Source: Parabacteroides sp. FAFU027
GTDB taxonomy: Bacteria > Bacteroidota > Bacteroidia > Bacteroidales > UBA7332
NCBI RefSeq assembly: GCF_022808675.1
Contig: NZ_JAKZKV010000002.1
Span: forward strand, 310,001 to 374,000
DNA: 64,000 nucleotides
Direction of reading: 5' to 3'
Part shown: positions 53,357-61,435 of the stretch, piece after piece
How positions within the stretch are numbered: the stretch's first letter is position 1
How the letters are laid out: every line of letters begins with the position of its first letter
Made by a program: the position numbers and the translations under genes
Notes under the pieces: model-generated
Told to the model about the DNA's origin: nothing
The model's input: only the letters and a program-made list of their open reading frames with translations
The model's database searches: none

Positions 53357-53947
53357 CTCTTCCCTCGATACAGCCCCCAGGTAGCCGCCGTGATGACGCT
53401 TTGCGTACTCCTGCTTTGAGAAGTTCGTCCTTTGCATCACGTTTACCACGAGTGCATCGCCAATCACCGTCATGACAGTGGTGGATGTGGTAGGCGTTAA
53501 GCCCAACGGACAAACCTCGGCGGGCGCTCCGGTAAAGAGACGCACGTCAGCCTCCTCCGCCAGGGGGCTATCAGGATTAGAGGTGATGACAATGAATTGC
53601 AGATCAGGATATAACCGTCGCGCCAATATAATCAGCTCCAGTATCTCACGGGTTTTGCCCGAGTTGGAGATAAGCAGCATCAGGTCATTGGGCTGAATAA
53701 TCCCCAGATCGCCGTGTTGCGCCTCGCTGGGATGTAAAAACACAGCGGGGACGCCCGTAGAGCAAAAGGTGGTCGCAATGTTCATCGCGATTTGGCCTGC
53801 TTTACCCATGCCACTGATAACCAGTTTGCCGTGACGATCTTTGGCTTCGATGATAAGCTGAACGGCCTTTTCGTATTCTTCGTTGACGGGGATGTTGCGA
53901 ATCGCTTCCGCCTCGTGTTGAAGAATCTCCTGAATGGTGTTAATCAT
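53354..53947 (-). CDS. SIS-domain sugar-phosphate isomerase (KpsF/GutQ-like, no CBS)
   Basis: A 197-aa protein with one SIS domain (about 30-175). It has LVISGMGKAGQIAMNIATT, HPSEAQHGDLGII, LLISNSGKTREIL and the KpsF-type LGLTPTTSTTVMTVIGDAL. D-arabinose-5-phosphate isomerases of this type usually carry two CBS domains after the SIS domain; these are absent. It may make Kdo precursor or act on another aldose/ketose phosphate. -7 box TATATTTG (minus strand, 53987-53980). Confidence 0.85.
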   Translation of the reverse strand: MINTIQEILQHEAEAIRNIPVNEEYEKAVQLIIEAKDRHGKLVISGMGKAGQIAMNIATTFCSTGVPAVFLHPSEAQHGDLGIIQPNDLMLLISNSGKTREILELIILARRLYPDLQFIVITSNPDSPLAEEADVRLFTGAPAEVCPLGLTPTTSTTVMTVIGDALVVNVMQRTNFSKQEYAKRHHGGYLGAVSREE

Positions 53948-53979
53948 AAAATGTAGTGTAGTAGTGGTGTTTGAAAAGG

Positions 53980-53987
53980 CAAATATA
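53980..53987 (-). promoter_or_regulatory. -7 box for the SIS-PfkB pair
   Basis: The minus strand reads TATATTTG (TAnnTTTG), 33 bp before the SIS start codon. No -33 was seen. Confidence 0.5.
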
Positions 53988-54031
53988 GCGGTTATTTGGG
54001 AACGAGAAAAAATGCCGGTTGGGGATTTTTA

Positions 54032-54586
54032 TTATGACCTGGCTTTGAACAGTTTCTTTAAATCGCGACGAACCAGATGATGAGTAATTAAGACCGGCAG
54101 ATTCACATTGCACAGGTCACGGATTATGGTAAAATAGACAGCGTTATCATCAACAATCAGAACCAATGATTTCATGTGTGACGTGTTAAGTGACTCAAAC
54201 GCATCAGCTGGCTGATTTAAGATAAGGCAGTCATTTGACTTTCGATAGACCTGATAAGCCCTTTCCTCTGCATAATCAAGCAACATCTGCCGCTTTATTT
54301 GTCTTTTGTAAGGAGATTCTATTTTTACCAATGACATTTCAGTTGCTTTTCGATAAATAATATACGCTCCTATTATAGCTAAAAATGGAAATAGAGTCAG
54401 ATAAAGAAAGAGATCATTGGGATTATCGAAGTCAGCATCGCGCAATGCCAATAATGGTGTTGAGATCAGGACAGCACAGAGATAATAGATAATGACCTGA
54501 TCAAATCTGTCTGATAGACGCTTTTCAAAAATCAGCTTACCTCTCAGGATACTCTCTTCAATATTGATTTTTGCTATATTTCTCAT
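54032..54586 (-). CDS. Uncharacterised two-helix membrane protein
   Basis: A 184-aa protein with two predicted transmembrane helices (about 32-50, IIYYLCAVLISTPLLAL, and 62-80, LYLTLFPFLAIIGAYIIY) followed by a 100-residue basic cytoplasmic domain. No family is recognised. Possible -7 TAATTTTG lies on the minus strand at 54641-54648. It is transcribed alone. Confidence 0.65.
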   Translation of the reverse strand: MRNIAKINIEESILRGKLIFEKRLSDRFDQVIIYYLCAVLISTPLLALRDADFDNPNDLFLYLTLFPFLAIIGAYIIYRKATEMSLVKIESPYKRQIKRQMLLDYAEERAYQVYRKSNDCLILNQPADAFESLNTSHMKSLVLIVDDNAVYFTIIRDLCNVNLPVLITHHLVRRDLKKLFKARS

Positions 54587-54719
54587 CGTGATTCGCTTTA
54601 TATGTTAATGGATAAATTCCGGCATTCTGGTTTTTCCTTCCAAAATTAGGAAATATTCATCCAATATACGCAGAGTCATTTTAATTAATTCGTCAGAAAT
54701 AAAATTTTCTTTGCAAATA

Positions 54720-54750
54720 TTTGCAGCAATCAAATGAAACACTACATTTG
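54720..54750 (+). promoter_or_regulatory. Bacteroidetes promoter for the DUF4419 gene
   Basis: -33 TTTG (54720-54723), a 19-bp spacer and -7 TACATTTG (54743-54750). Start expected near 54757, 47 nt before the ATG. Confidence 0.82.
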
Positions 54751-54803
54751 CAATCTGTTAACTACTGTTTATTCAAAGAGATTGTAAATACATTAAATGC
54801 ACA

Positions 54804-56222
54804 ATGATGAGAACGGTTGTTTTATCCCTCTTGCTCTTTTCTTCAGCAATGCTCTATTCGCAAAAGGGTGTAACCTTCTTCGTGGAAACACTGCAAGCGC
54901 CCGGTCATGCATTGATAGGGACAGATTATAACGATGCCTTCAAACGGATGATTCGAAAGGATCTGAATATAAGTGATTATGAACTCCGGACAGGCAATAA
55001 AGAGATTGCATATAATATCATCGCACAAAGCAAAAGCAAGGGCGAACTGGTAAACTACGATTACCATTCGTTCTTTCAGGGAATGTATCAGGCATATTCC
55101 GATCACCGGCCGTTTGTGCTGTCGCCCGATATGATATGGCTGCTGATCAGTCAGGGATTTGCACAGCATGTAAATATTAATTCAGAAAAACTCCGGCATT
55201 ATTTCGTATCCTATAACGGGAAGACAACGCTGATTGTGAGAAATGACAGCATTAACCTCAATGACCCGAATAGTCCCTGGGAAAAAGTATTTCCCGAATT
55301 TACCAACCAGATAGATGCCGCAATCGGCTCCGACCTCTCCAAAACATTGACTGCGGACTTTTCAACAACCAATATCACTTCGCGGATGGCTTCTCAGATC
55401 ACCATGATGGAGGCTATGAAATCCTATTTTGAATATGTCGAATTAAGCTTTCGCTGCGGGATTCCCCGGATCACCCTTGAAGGCAAGTCGGAAGACTGGA
55501 GGAGGCTTTATACCAAAGCCAATCAATTGCGTAAATATGAGCTCGGCTGGTGGATTGATGAATTGGAGCCTCTATTGCAGGAATTCATCAAAGCATCGGA
55601 GGGTAACGTGCCCCAAGCGTTTTGGCAATCCATGTTTAAGTACCATACACCAAAGAGATGTGGGGATCCCACAATCATAGATGGATGGATCGTCAAATTT
55701 TTTCCTTATGATAAGGAAGGAAAACGTAATAATCTGAAGGAACTAAAGGGTACGGATAACTTACCCAAGGAGATCGTCAAAGTAGATCTCAAGTATCAGG
55801 GTGTAGATGGCGGTAAAGTGGTTGAAGAGGTTCCCCTCGAACTTTGGGCCGGCTTCATAGGATTGCGTCAGGACAAGGATGATTTTACTTTGAAACCCGA
55901 GATTGGCTGGATGATCCGCAAGAAAGAAGCCAACGATAATTATCTGAAAGATAAGCTGAGTCAGGATGCTAAAAAGGATTGGGGCGGAATAAATATCCGG
56001 GGCAAAAAAGTACCGGAAGAGATTCTCGGTTTGGATTCAATTAAGAGCCTGACTATTTCATTCGTTGATAAGATCGAGATACCGGATGCGATGGGTAAGA
56101 TAAAGATTACTGAACTCAGACTGTATGGTAATGCTTCAGAACAGGAGATTGAACGAATCTGCAAGCTTTTCCCTGATACACGGTTGTATATCAATGACAA
56201 AGGATTTAATAATACAAAATAA
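54804..56222 (+). CDS. Exported DUF4419 domain protein
   Basis: A 472-aa protein with a signal peptide (1-19, ending AMLYSQ) and a DUF4419 domain over most of the chain. The family block is DHRPFVLSPDMIWLLISQGFA followed by QHVNINSEKLRHYF, with the later WIDELEPLL and CGDPTIIDGWIVKFFPYD. The function of the family is unknown. It opens the accessory stretch of small envelope genes to the right; tandem array 4 starts 4 bp after its stop codon. Confidence 0.85.
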   Translation: MMRTVVLSLLLFSSAMLYSQKGVTFFVETLQAPGHALIGTDYNDAFKRMIRKDLNISDYELRTGNKEIAYNIIAQSKSKGELVNYDYHSFFQGMYQAYSDHRPFVLSPDMIWLLISQGFAQHVNINSEKLRHYFVSYNGKTTLIVRNDSINLNDPNSPWEKVFPEFTNQIDAAIGSDLSKTLTADFSTTNITSRMASQITMMEAMKSYFEYVELSFRCGIPRITLEGKSEDWRRLYTKANQLRKYELGWWIDELEPLLQEFIKASEGNVPQAFWQSMFKYHTPKRCGDPTIIDGWIVKFFPYDKEGKRNNLKELKGTDNLPKEIVKVDLKYQGVDGGKVVEEVPLELWAGFIGLRQDKDDFTLKPEIGWMIRKKEANDNYLKDKLSQDAKKDWGGINIRGKKVPEEILGLDSIKSLTISFVDKIEIPDAMGKIKITELRLYGNASEQEIERICKLFPDTRLYINDKGFNNTK

Positions 56223-56225
56223 GAG

Positions 56226-56582
56226 ATGTAATATTACTTCCGGGAGATAAGCATTTCACTTTAAGAGATGGCCATTTACACTACCGGAATAAACATTTAC
56301 AAGCTCGGAATGAGCATTTACAAACAAGAGATAAACATTTACAAATCCGGGGAGAGCATTTACAGAACAGAAATGACCATTTACAAAACAGAAATGGACA
56401 TTGTAAAGTCGGAAATGCAGGATTACAGGAAAGAAATGGACATTTACAACATTGGAATGAACATTGTCGATAAAGAATTAAGCATTTACAACTTCGGAAT
56501 GGACATTGTCAGGTTGGGAATGACCGTTGTTTGATAAGAAACAGGCATTTCAGGAAGAGAAATGACGATCAAATAATCAGAA
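56226..56582. repeat. 21-bp tandem array no. 4 (17 units)
   Basis: Seventeen back-to-back 21-bp units (starts 56226, 56247, 56268 and so on to 56562). The consensus is ATGRACATTTACAA then NNNNGRA, and no indels occur. It begins 4 bp after the DUF4419 stop and ends 42 bp, exactly two periods, before the ATG of the next gene. The inner units read as heptads (MDIYKTE-like) over 88 codons. Outer units carry in-frame TAA or TGA codons (in the units starting 56226, 56247, 56520 and 56562), so coding is unlikely. Confidence 0.93.
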
Positions 56583-56624
56583 ACTAATTCATTCACTATT
56601 ATTTACTCATTAAAAAAGAAAGTT

Positions 56625-57326
56625 ATGGATAGAAGAAGTATTAACCAGCAAGGTATGCAAAAAAAGACCTTCAAATTGCTTGATGAAAACAGGTCTATTT
56701 TTAATGACAATCCCATTATTACTGGCGTAGTTGATCGATTGGGAGTGTATAATGATGAAATTGATGCCCTGAATGATGTGCAGACAGGTGGAACAAAAGG
56801 TAACACTACCCAGAAGATCATCAACAAGGAAAAGCTCATCACTGCCATCTGTATTGTGAAATCAGGATTACTTGCTTATGCAGCTTCGATAAAAGATCAG
56901 AAGATCATTGCAACACTATCTGTTCCTGATGCCAGTCTGGGAAAGATCCGCGAAAGTGATTTCTTGAGTTTTGCCCGAGTAGTTTTGGATCTTGCAAAGA
57001 AGAATGCCACTGAATTATTGAAATGGAATACTCAACAGGTGAAGATAGATAATCTGGAATCAGCTATTGATGCCTTTAGTAGAATTATTCCGACCAATCA
57101 CAATGCTAAGGCTGAAATTACACAGACTTCAGTTGAAATCAAACAAAAATTGAAAGATGCAAAAGCATTATTGGACGATGAACTTGATCTGATGATCGCT
57201 CCTTTTGGCGTAGATAATCCTGGTTTTTACGCTCTTTACCTTAAAGCCCGTGAGATTATTGATATTGCAGCGACTCACTCCACCGAAGAGACTCCTGCTA
57301 CCAATAACAATTCACAGAATAATTAA
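56625..57326 (+). CDS. Uncharacterised helical protein beside tandem array 4
   Basis: A 233-aa cytoplasmic protein, predicted mainly helical, with no signal peptide or membrane segment. Features are FKLLDENRSIFNDNPII (about 16-32), a TGGTKGNTTQKIINKEKLI stretch (54-72) and an Asn-rich tail. I recall similar unnamed Bacteroidetes proteins, without known function. It has no visible homology to the proteins at 13743 or 21794, yet resembles them in size, helix content and position next to a 21-bp array. A palindrome (57356-57388) may end its transcript. Confidence 0.7.
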   Translation: MDRRSINQQGMQKKTFKLLDENRSIFNDNPIITGVVDRLGVYNDEIDALNDVQTGGTKGNTTQKIINKEKLITAICIVKSGLLAYAASIKDQKIIATLSVPDASLGKIRESDFLSFARVVLDLAKKNATELLKWNTQQVKIDNLESAIDAFSRIIPTNHNAKAEITQTSVEIKQKLKDAKALLDDELDLMIAPFGVDNPGFYALYLKAREIIDIAATHSTEETPATNNNSQNN

Positions 57327-57355
57327 TGAAAGCATCGAGAGTGTCTCATAAGCTC

Positions 57356-57388
57356 AAACCTAACAGGTTTTGAAAACCTGTTAGGTTT
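57356..57388. repeat. Perfect palindrome of the ACCTGACAGGT family, copy 2
   Basis: Arms 57356-57371 and 57373-57388 (AAACCTAACAGGTTTT) pair perfectly around a single G and run into T residues, so it can act as a terminator. It is the same family as 10963-10996, with TAACAGG for TGACAGG and the matching change in the other arm. Confidence 0.85.
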
Positions 57389-57522
57389 TTCTCTGCTTCA
57401 ATTTGATTGCAGATAAGACGATTCAAAAGATATTAAGAGAGGCTTTGGTGGTTATTAGGGTTATATTATGTATCCTGGATTTTGGATTCCATTACATCTC
57501 CATGAAATAATTCATAGTTAAA

Positions 57523-57759
57523 ATGAAGAACGATAAATATTTCTATGCAGGCTTTGTTCTGCTTATGCTTTTCGATATCATCTTTGAGAAAATACATAGG
57601 GACTATTCCATAAAAGTGTTTTTATTGCTTCTAATTCCGGCTTTACTTAATGGATATATTGAAGATAAAACGATCAAACAGATTTTACGATATACAATAA
57701 CCGTACTGTTAATCATACAGTTCATATTGAATGTGCAATTTGATTATTACAAAATCTAA
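57523..57759 (+). CDS. Small membrane protein A
   Basis: A 78-aa protein with three hydrophobic segments (FYAGFVLLMLFDIIF, VFLLLLIPALLNG, YTITVLLIIQFILN). It is paralogous to the next gene: both start MKN-Y-Y-GF, share (D)DK(T/A)(I/L)K(Q/R)IL in the middle and end in an aromatic-rich tail. No family is recognised. It is 15 bp before its paralogue. Confidence 0.65.
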   Translation: MKNDKYFYAGFVLLMLFDIIFEKIHRDYSIKVFLLLLIPALLNGYIEDKTIKQILRYTITVLLIIQFILNVQFDYYKI

Positions 57760-57774
57760 AGCTGTCTAATTGGA

Positions 57775-58014
57775 ATGAAAAACTATAATTATATCTATCT
57801 GGGGTTTTATTTGATCATGGTTTGCCTTACAGTACTTGTGAAATGGCACAATAATTATTTTGGAAATGTAGTAACAGCATTATTATCAATACTATTTCTA
57901 GCACAACTCATTGACGACAAAGCGCTCAAAAGGATATTGAATCTTGCTTTGATAATGCTGAATCTTGCAGTCCTGGTATTGCATTTCGGATTCCACTATT
58001 TCACCATAGGATAA
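57775..58014 (+). CDS. Small membrane protein B, paralogue of A
   Basis: A 79-aa protein with three hydrophobic segments (YIYLGFYLIMVCLTVLV, VVTALLSILFLAQLI, LALIMLNLAVLVLHFG). The shared pattern with the preceding gene (IDDKALKRIL versus IEDKTIKQIL) indicates tandem duplication and divergence. Function unknown. Confidence 0.65.
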   Translation: MKNYNYIYLGFYLIMVCLTVLVKWHNNYFGNVVTALLSILFLAQLIDDKALKRILNLALIMLNLAVLVLHFGFHYFTIG

Positions 58015-58055
58015 CCTCCTTTTAAAACCAACCAATTACCTCCAAAAACGCAATC

Positions 58056-58502
58056 ATGGAAAACCTCGTCGTACTAACTACTTTCACCCTACCCCATGAA
58101 GCCCACATGGCCTGTTCCTATCTCGAATCGGAAGGAATAGAGACTACGCTGCAAGATGAGCTGACTGCACAAATCAATAATTTCTACTCGAATGCCATTG
58201 GTGGCGTCAAAGTCCTGGTAAAAGAGAGAGATGCAGAACGGGGAGTTACTTTGCTCATCGAAGGCGGCTTTGTAAAGCCGGATACAGACACAGCTCTAAA
58301 TGAAATAGAGACTGTAATCCTGACTAAAGACACGAACCAACAAGTTTGTCCTTTCTGCCATTCCGCTAACATCGGCAAAAAGAAAGGAATAAATCTCAAG
58401 ACAATTTTGGGCTATTTCTTGATCGGAGTGTTTTTCCCTTTCTATAAGAAGACGTATGTTTGTTTCGATTGTGATAAGAAGTGGGTATTTAAGACGGAGT
58501 AA
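58056..58502 (+). CDS. DUF2007-type protein with zinc ribbon
   Basis: A 148-aa protein. The N-terminal 75 residues (LTTFTLPHEAHMACSYLESEG; GGVKVLVKERDAERGVTLL) form the DUF2007 putative signal-transducing fold. A C-terminal ribbon (CPFCHSANIGKKK ... CFDCDKKW) encloses a short hydrophobic stretch (ILGYFLIGVFFPFY) that may touch the membrane. The role is unknown. Confidence 0.75.
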   Translation: MENLVVLTTFTLPHEAHMACSYLESEGIETTLQDELTAQINNFYSNAIGGVKVLVKERDAERGVTLLIEGGFVKPDTDTALNEIETVILTKDTNQQVCPFCHSANIGKKKGINLKTILGYFLIGVFFPFYKKTYVCFDCDKKWVFKTE

Positions 58503-58510
58503 TAATCAAA

Positions 58511-58550
58511 AGAATAAAGCATTCGACCTCCCGGTAAGACCTGAGAGAAA
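58511..58550. repeat. Partial copy of the 59-62 kb intergenic repeat
   Basis: AGAATAAAGC ... CTCCCGGTAAGACCTGAGAG matches the right half of the full copy at 59401-59512 with an internal gap. Confidence 0.55.
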
Positions 58551-58577
58551 AAAGAAAAAATAATAAATCAATTTACA

Positions 58578-59396
58578 ATGACAAAACGAACCTATCTGAT
58601 TCAGCTCATGCTATTTGTAGCAGCTATTGTGTATGGGCAAGATACCTTATTTTTTGAAGCAAATGGCCTGGAAGTTAAGTCGATGGAACTTGCTTCATAT
58701 TATAGTGTATTTATGCCGGATACTACATACAGTGGCAACATAGCCAATGTCTCATATTGGAAATCTGGAAAATTAAAATCTTATCAGCCAATGATTCTTC
58801 AATTCAAAAATAATCCCAATAAAGACATAATCAATTTATACACCTCTGGTCAGGTTGCATGGAATGATCCATTTATGAAAAACTATATTGAAAAATTAAG
58901 AACTGGAATCTATAAAGAGTGGTATGATAACGGACAATTGAAGGTCGAAGCTGTATATGCAATTGACAAATACAATGGGTACTACAACTCTTATTGGCCA
59001 AATGGTCAACCCAAAAGGAGAGACACTTATAAAAAGAATAAACTCATTAACGGAACATGCTATAGCAAAGAAGGGGAAAAGATTAAATACTTCCCGCTTG
59101 AAGTAATGCCTGAATTTCCGGGAGGGATAGATGCTCTGATGTATTTTCTTAGGCAGAATATCCGATACCCTGTAACAATGCAAGAAAAGAAAATTCAAGG
59201 AATGGTTTTGGTTCAGTTTGTTGTTTCAAAAAGCGGAAAACCCGCCAATATAAAAATCGTAAAAGGATTACATCCAGATGGAGATAGGGAAGCAATAAGG
59301 GTCGTTTCATTAATGCCGGACTGGACGAGCGGTGTGCAAGATGGCGATCCAGTACCTGTCCTGTTTACTCTGCCGATAAGATTTAATTTAGAATGA
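58578..59396 (+). CDS. Exported MORN/YwqK-repeat protein with TonB C-terminal domain, copy 1
   Basis: A 272-aa protein: signal peptide (about 1-20, AAIVYGQD), then MORN-like repeats (GIYKEWYDNGQLK; YYNSYWPNGQPKRRDTY; LINGTCY). A TonB C-terminal domain follows (about 180-272: FPGGIDALMYFLRQNIRYP, GMVLVQFVVSKSG, LPIRF). No N-terminal anchor or ExbD-binding region remains after signal cleavage, so it is probably a periplasmic protein rather than a true energy transducer. It is duplicated at 59544-60362, including the upstream sequence. Confidence 0.82.
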   Translation: MTKRTYLIQLMLFVAAIVYGQDTLFFEANGLEVKSMELASYYSVFMPDTTYSGNIANVSYWKSGKLKSYQPMILQFKNNPNKDIINLYTSGQVAWNDPFMKNYIEKLRTGIYKEWYDNGQLKVEAVYAIDKYNGYYNSYWPNGQPKRRDTYKKNKLINGTCYSKEGEKIKYFPLEVMPEFPGGIDALMYFLRQNIRYPVTMQEKKIQGMVLVQFVVSKSGKPANIKIVKGLHPDGDREAIRVVSLMPDWTSGVQDGDPVPVLFTLPIRFNLE

Positions 59397-59400
59397 ACGA

Positions 59401-59512
59401 GTACCCTACCCCTCGTTTCCCAACGAGGGATCAATGGTAAAACGTTTGCAACGTTGAGAATAAAGTCGCGATGAAATCGCTAAACCAACAACTCCTCGGT
59501 AAGACCCGAGAG
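59401..59512. repeat. Intergenic mosaic repeat, copy 1
   Basis: A string of short palindromes: CCCTCGTTTCCCAACGAGGG, AACGTTTGCAACGTT, GCGATGAAATCGC and CTCGGTAAGACCCGAG. It is the best-kept copy of a family also at 60370, 61281, 62405, partly at 58511 and possibly 15697. Confidence 0.8.
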
Positions 59513-59543
59513 AAAGAAAGAAATAACGATAAATCAATTTACA

Positions 59544-60362
59544 ATGACAAAACGAATCTATCTGATCCAGCTCATGCTATTCGTAGCGGCTATTGTGTAT
59601 GGGCAGGACACCCTTTTCTTTGACGGAATGGGAAAGAAAGTGAAATCACTTGACCTGGCTACAATGTATAAAACCTTACAGCCGAACCCGTATGATGTCT
59701 ATCATCCGGTAGAGATCACCCATTTAAAATCGGGAAGTATCAAAAAGGTAGAACCGCAACTTGTCGAATTCAAAAAGAACACCGACAATCTTGTGATAAA
59801 GGCTTTCGAAAACCGAAAGGTGAACATCTTTGATGATTATGTTGCTAAATCTATCAATAAAAAGCTCGATGGAATCTATAAAGAGTGGTATGACAACGGA
59901 CAACTGAAGAAAGAAGTTGCATATACAGCCGATAAACTCAATGGGTACTACTATTCTTATTGGATAAATGGTCAAATCAAAAGAAGAGATACCTATAAAG
60001 AGGATAAACTCGTTGAAGGAAAATGCTTTAATAATGCAGGCGAGGAAATCACGTATTTCCCCACTATAACGATGCCCGATTTTCCGGGTGGAGTAAATGC
60101 GATGATGGCTTTTTTGTCGCAAAACATCCGTTATCCGATTGCGATGCAGGAATACGGTGTGAAGGGAGTTGTTATTCTTCAATTTTATGTTGAGAAGGAC
60201 GGAACTCTGACTAATATTAAAGTATTGCGGAGTCTTCATCCAGATGGAGATGCAGAGTCTAAAAGGGTTGTTTCCTTGATGCCTAAATGGAAGCCAGGGA
60301 CGCAAGATGGAGAGCCGGTTGCAGTGCAATTTACTTTGCCAATCAAGTATAGCATGAAATAG
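59544..60362 (+). CDS. Exported MORN/YwqK-repeat protein with TonB C-terminal domain, copy 2
   Basis: A 272-aa tandem paralogue of 58578-59396 with the same length and architecture. The signal peptide is almost identical (MTKRIYLIQLMLF against MTKRTYLIQLMLF), and GIYKEWYDNGQLK is conserved. The first 100 mature residues differ strongly, whereas the TonB-C part stays close. Differentiated binding partners are possible. Confidence 0.82.
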   Translation: MTKRIYLIQLMLFVAAIVYGQDTLFFDGMGKKVKSLDLATMYKTLQPNPYDVYHPVEITHLKSGSIKKVEPQLVEFKKNTDNLVIKAFENRKVNIFDDYVAKSINKKLDGIYKEWYDNGQLKKEVAYTADKLNGYYYSYWINGQIKRRDTYKEDKLVEGKCFNNAGEEITYFPTITMPDFPGGVNAMMAFLSQNIRYPIAMQEYGVKGVVILQFYVEKDGTLTNIKVLRSLHPDGDAESKRVVSLMPKWKPGTQDGEPVAVQFTLPIKYSMK

Positions 60363-60369
60363 ATAAGGC

Positions 60370-60481
60370 GTCTTTCCTCTCAGTTTTAGACGAGGATAAG
60401 TGGAAAAACAGTTGTAACGTTGAGAATAAAGTCGCGATGAAATCGCTAAACCAATACCTCTCGGTTGGAGCCGTGGGGGAA
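60370..60481. repeat. Intergenic mosaic repeat, copy 2
   Basis: GTAACGTTGAGAATAAAGTC and GCGATGAAATCGCTAAACCA match copy 1 exactly. The first hairpin is degenerate here (TCCTCTCAG ... GACGAGGA). It supplies an open frame in front of the next gene, which misplaces the apparent start. Confidence 0.75.
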
Positions 60482-60499
60482 AAACAAATAACTTTAATC

Positions 60500-60784
60500 A
60501 TGAAAAATCCAACTCTCTTCTTCGTAGGGTATGTGATTGCCCTCTTGGTTTCCATCAGCGGAGCAATTATAAAAATCCTGCATTTGTTTGACGGAAGTAC
60601 CGTGACTGCGCTGGGAATGTTCTTCACCCTTTCATTTATCTTTATCGGAATATTCGAAGTAATCAATAACCGAAGAATTCAACGCGCAGAGAAAACGATG
60701 TGGGTGCTTGGCTTTCTGTTTCTCTTCTGGCTGGCGGGGATCCTCTACTACAATCGTTGCAAGGCTATTAAAATCAATCGATAA
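60500..60784 (+). CDS. Small GldL-like membrane protein
   Basis: The start is set at MKNPTLFFVG (94 aa), because the open frame upstream lies in the repeat. Three hydrophobic segments are seen. The second region (SISGAIIKILHLFDGSTVTALG) resembles the conserved N-terminal hairpin of GldL, the T9SS motor protein, but the long cytoplasmic part of GldL is missing. It is probably a small integral membrane protein of unknown role. Confidence 0.6.
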   Translation: MKNPTLFFVGYVIALLVSISGAIIKILHLFDGSTVTALGMFFTLSFIFIGIFEVINNRRIQRAEKTMWVLGFLFLFWLAGILYYNRCKAIKINR

Positions 60785-60793
60785 GCGAATATT

Positions 60794-61321
60794 ATGTTCT
60801 ACATACTTTGGGTAATCCTCAATATCGGCCTTCTCTTGGATTTTTTGTACCTGCTTTATAAAGCAATCGTGGTTGTCAAACGTGAGATGGGACTTTTGCC
60901 GGTCATCTTTTTGATTGTCATTATTGCCGGGCAATGCTCGCACTCTCGTGAGCATGATAAAAACAACAGCCAAACAAATAGTGGAAATAATCAATGTATT
61001 TATTCTCACAAAATAAAGCTGAGCCCAATTAATGGTCTTATCGTGGATTGCGCAACAGACTCGACAGGGCAAGTTGACTATAAGAGATCGGCCCTGACTG
61101 GCACTTTGGTCGGTGTTGAATGGGAATCAGTGGCTGAGCATTTCAATAACCGGCACTATACGGTAGTCGGCGTTTTGAAATGGAATCTTTGGGGAATTAA
61201 TATCTGGAGCCAGTTCAAAACATTTGAAGGTGATTTCACCCGAAAAGATCTTATCTGGGATCATACGACGCACTCTGCCTCCTCTTCTTCCAAAGAGGTA
61301 TCTGTAATAAAACGGCTGTAA
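60794..61321 (+). CDS. Uncharacterised membrane-anchored protein
   Basis: A 175-aa protein with two N-terminal hydrophobic segments (ILWVILNIGLLLDFLYLLY and GLLPVIFLIVIIAGQC) and a soluble C-terminal domain of about 120 residues (FTRKDLIWDHTT near the end). The last 13 residues (SSSSKEVSVIKRL) are encoded within an intergenic repeat copy, so the original C-terminus was probably altered. No family is recognised. Confidence 0.55.
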   Translation: MFYILWVILNIGLLLDFLYLLYKAIVVVKREMGLLPVIFLIVIIAGQCSHSREHDKNNSQTNSGNNQCIYSHKIKLSPINGLIVDCATDSTGQVDYKRSALTGTLVGVEWESVAEHFNNRHYTVVGVLKWNLWGINIWSQFKTFEGDFTRKDLIWDHTTHSASSSSKEVSVIKRL

Positions 61322-61384
61322 CGTTGAGATAATATCGCGATACAATTGATTAGCCATCTATCCTTTGGAATGAGCCATGGGGGA
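61281..61384. repeat. Intergenic mosaic repeat, copy 3 (diverged)
   Basis: The hairpin CCTCTTCTTCCAAAGAGG is followed by CGGCTGTAACGTTGAGATAA, ATCGCGATA and GAGCCATGGGGGAAAAG. It is collinear with copy 2 but diverged. It overlaps the 3' end of the preceding gene. Confidence 0.65.
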
Positions 61385-61435
61385 AAAGAAGCAAATACAA
61401 ACAACACATATTTAATCACTAAACAAACCAAACTT

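Noticed and set aside
56268..56534. An 88-codon open frame of heptad repeats as a gene
   Set aside because: It is a by-product of the 21-bp array; outer units of the same array have in-frame stops.
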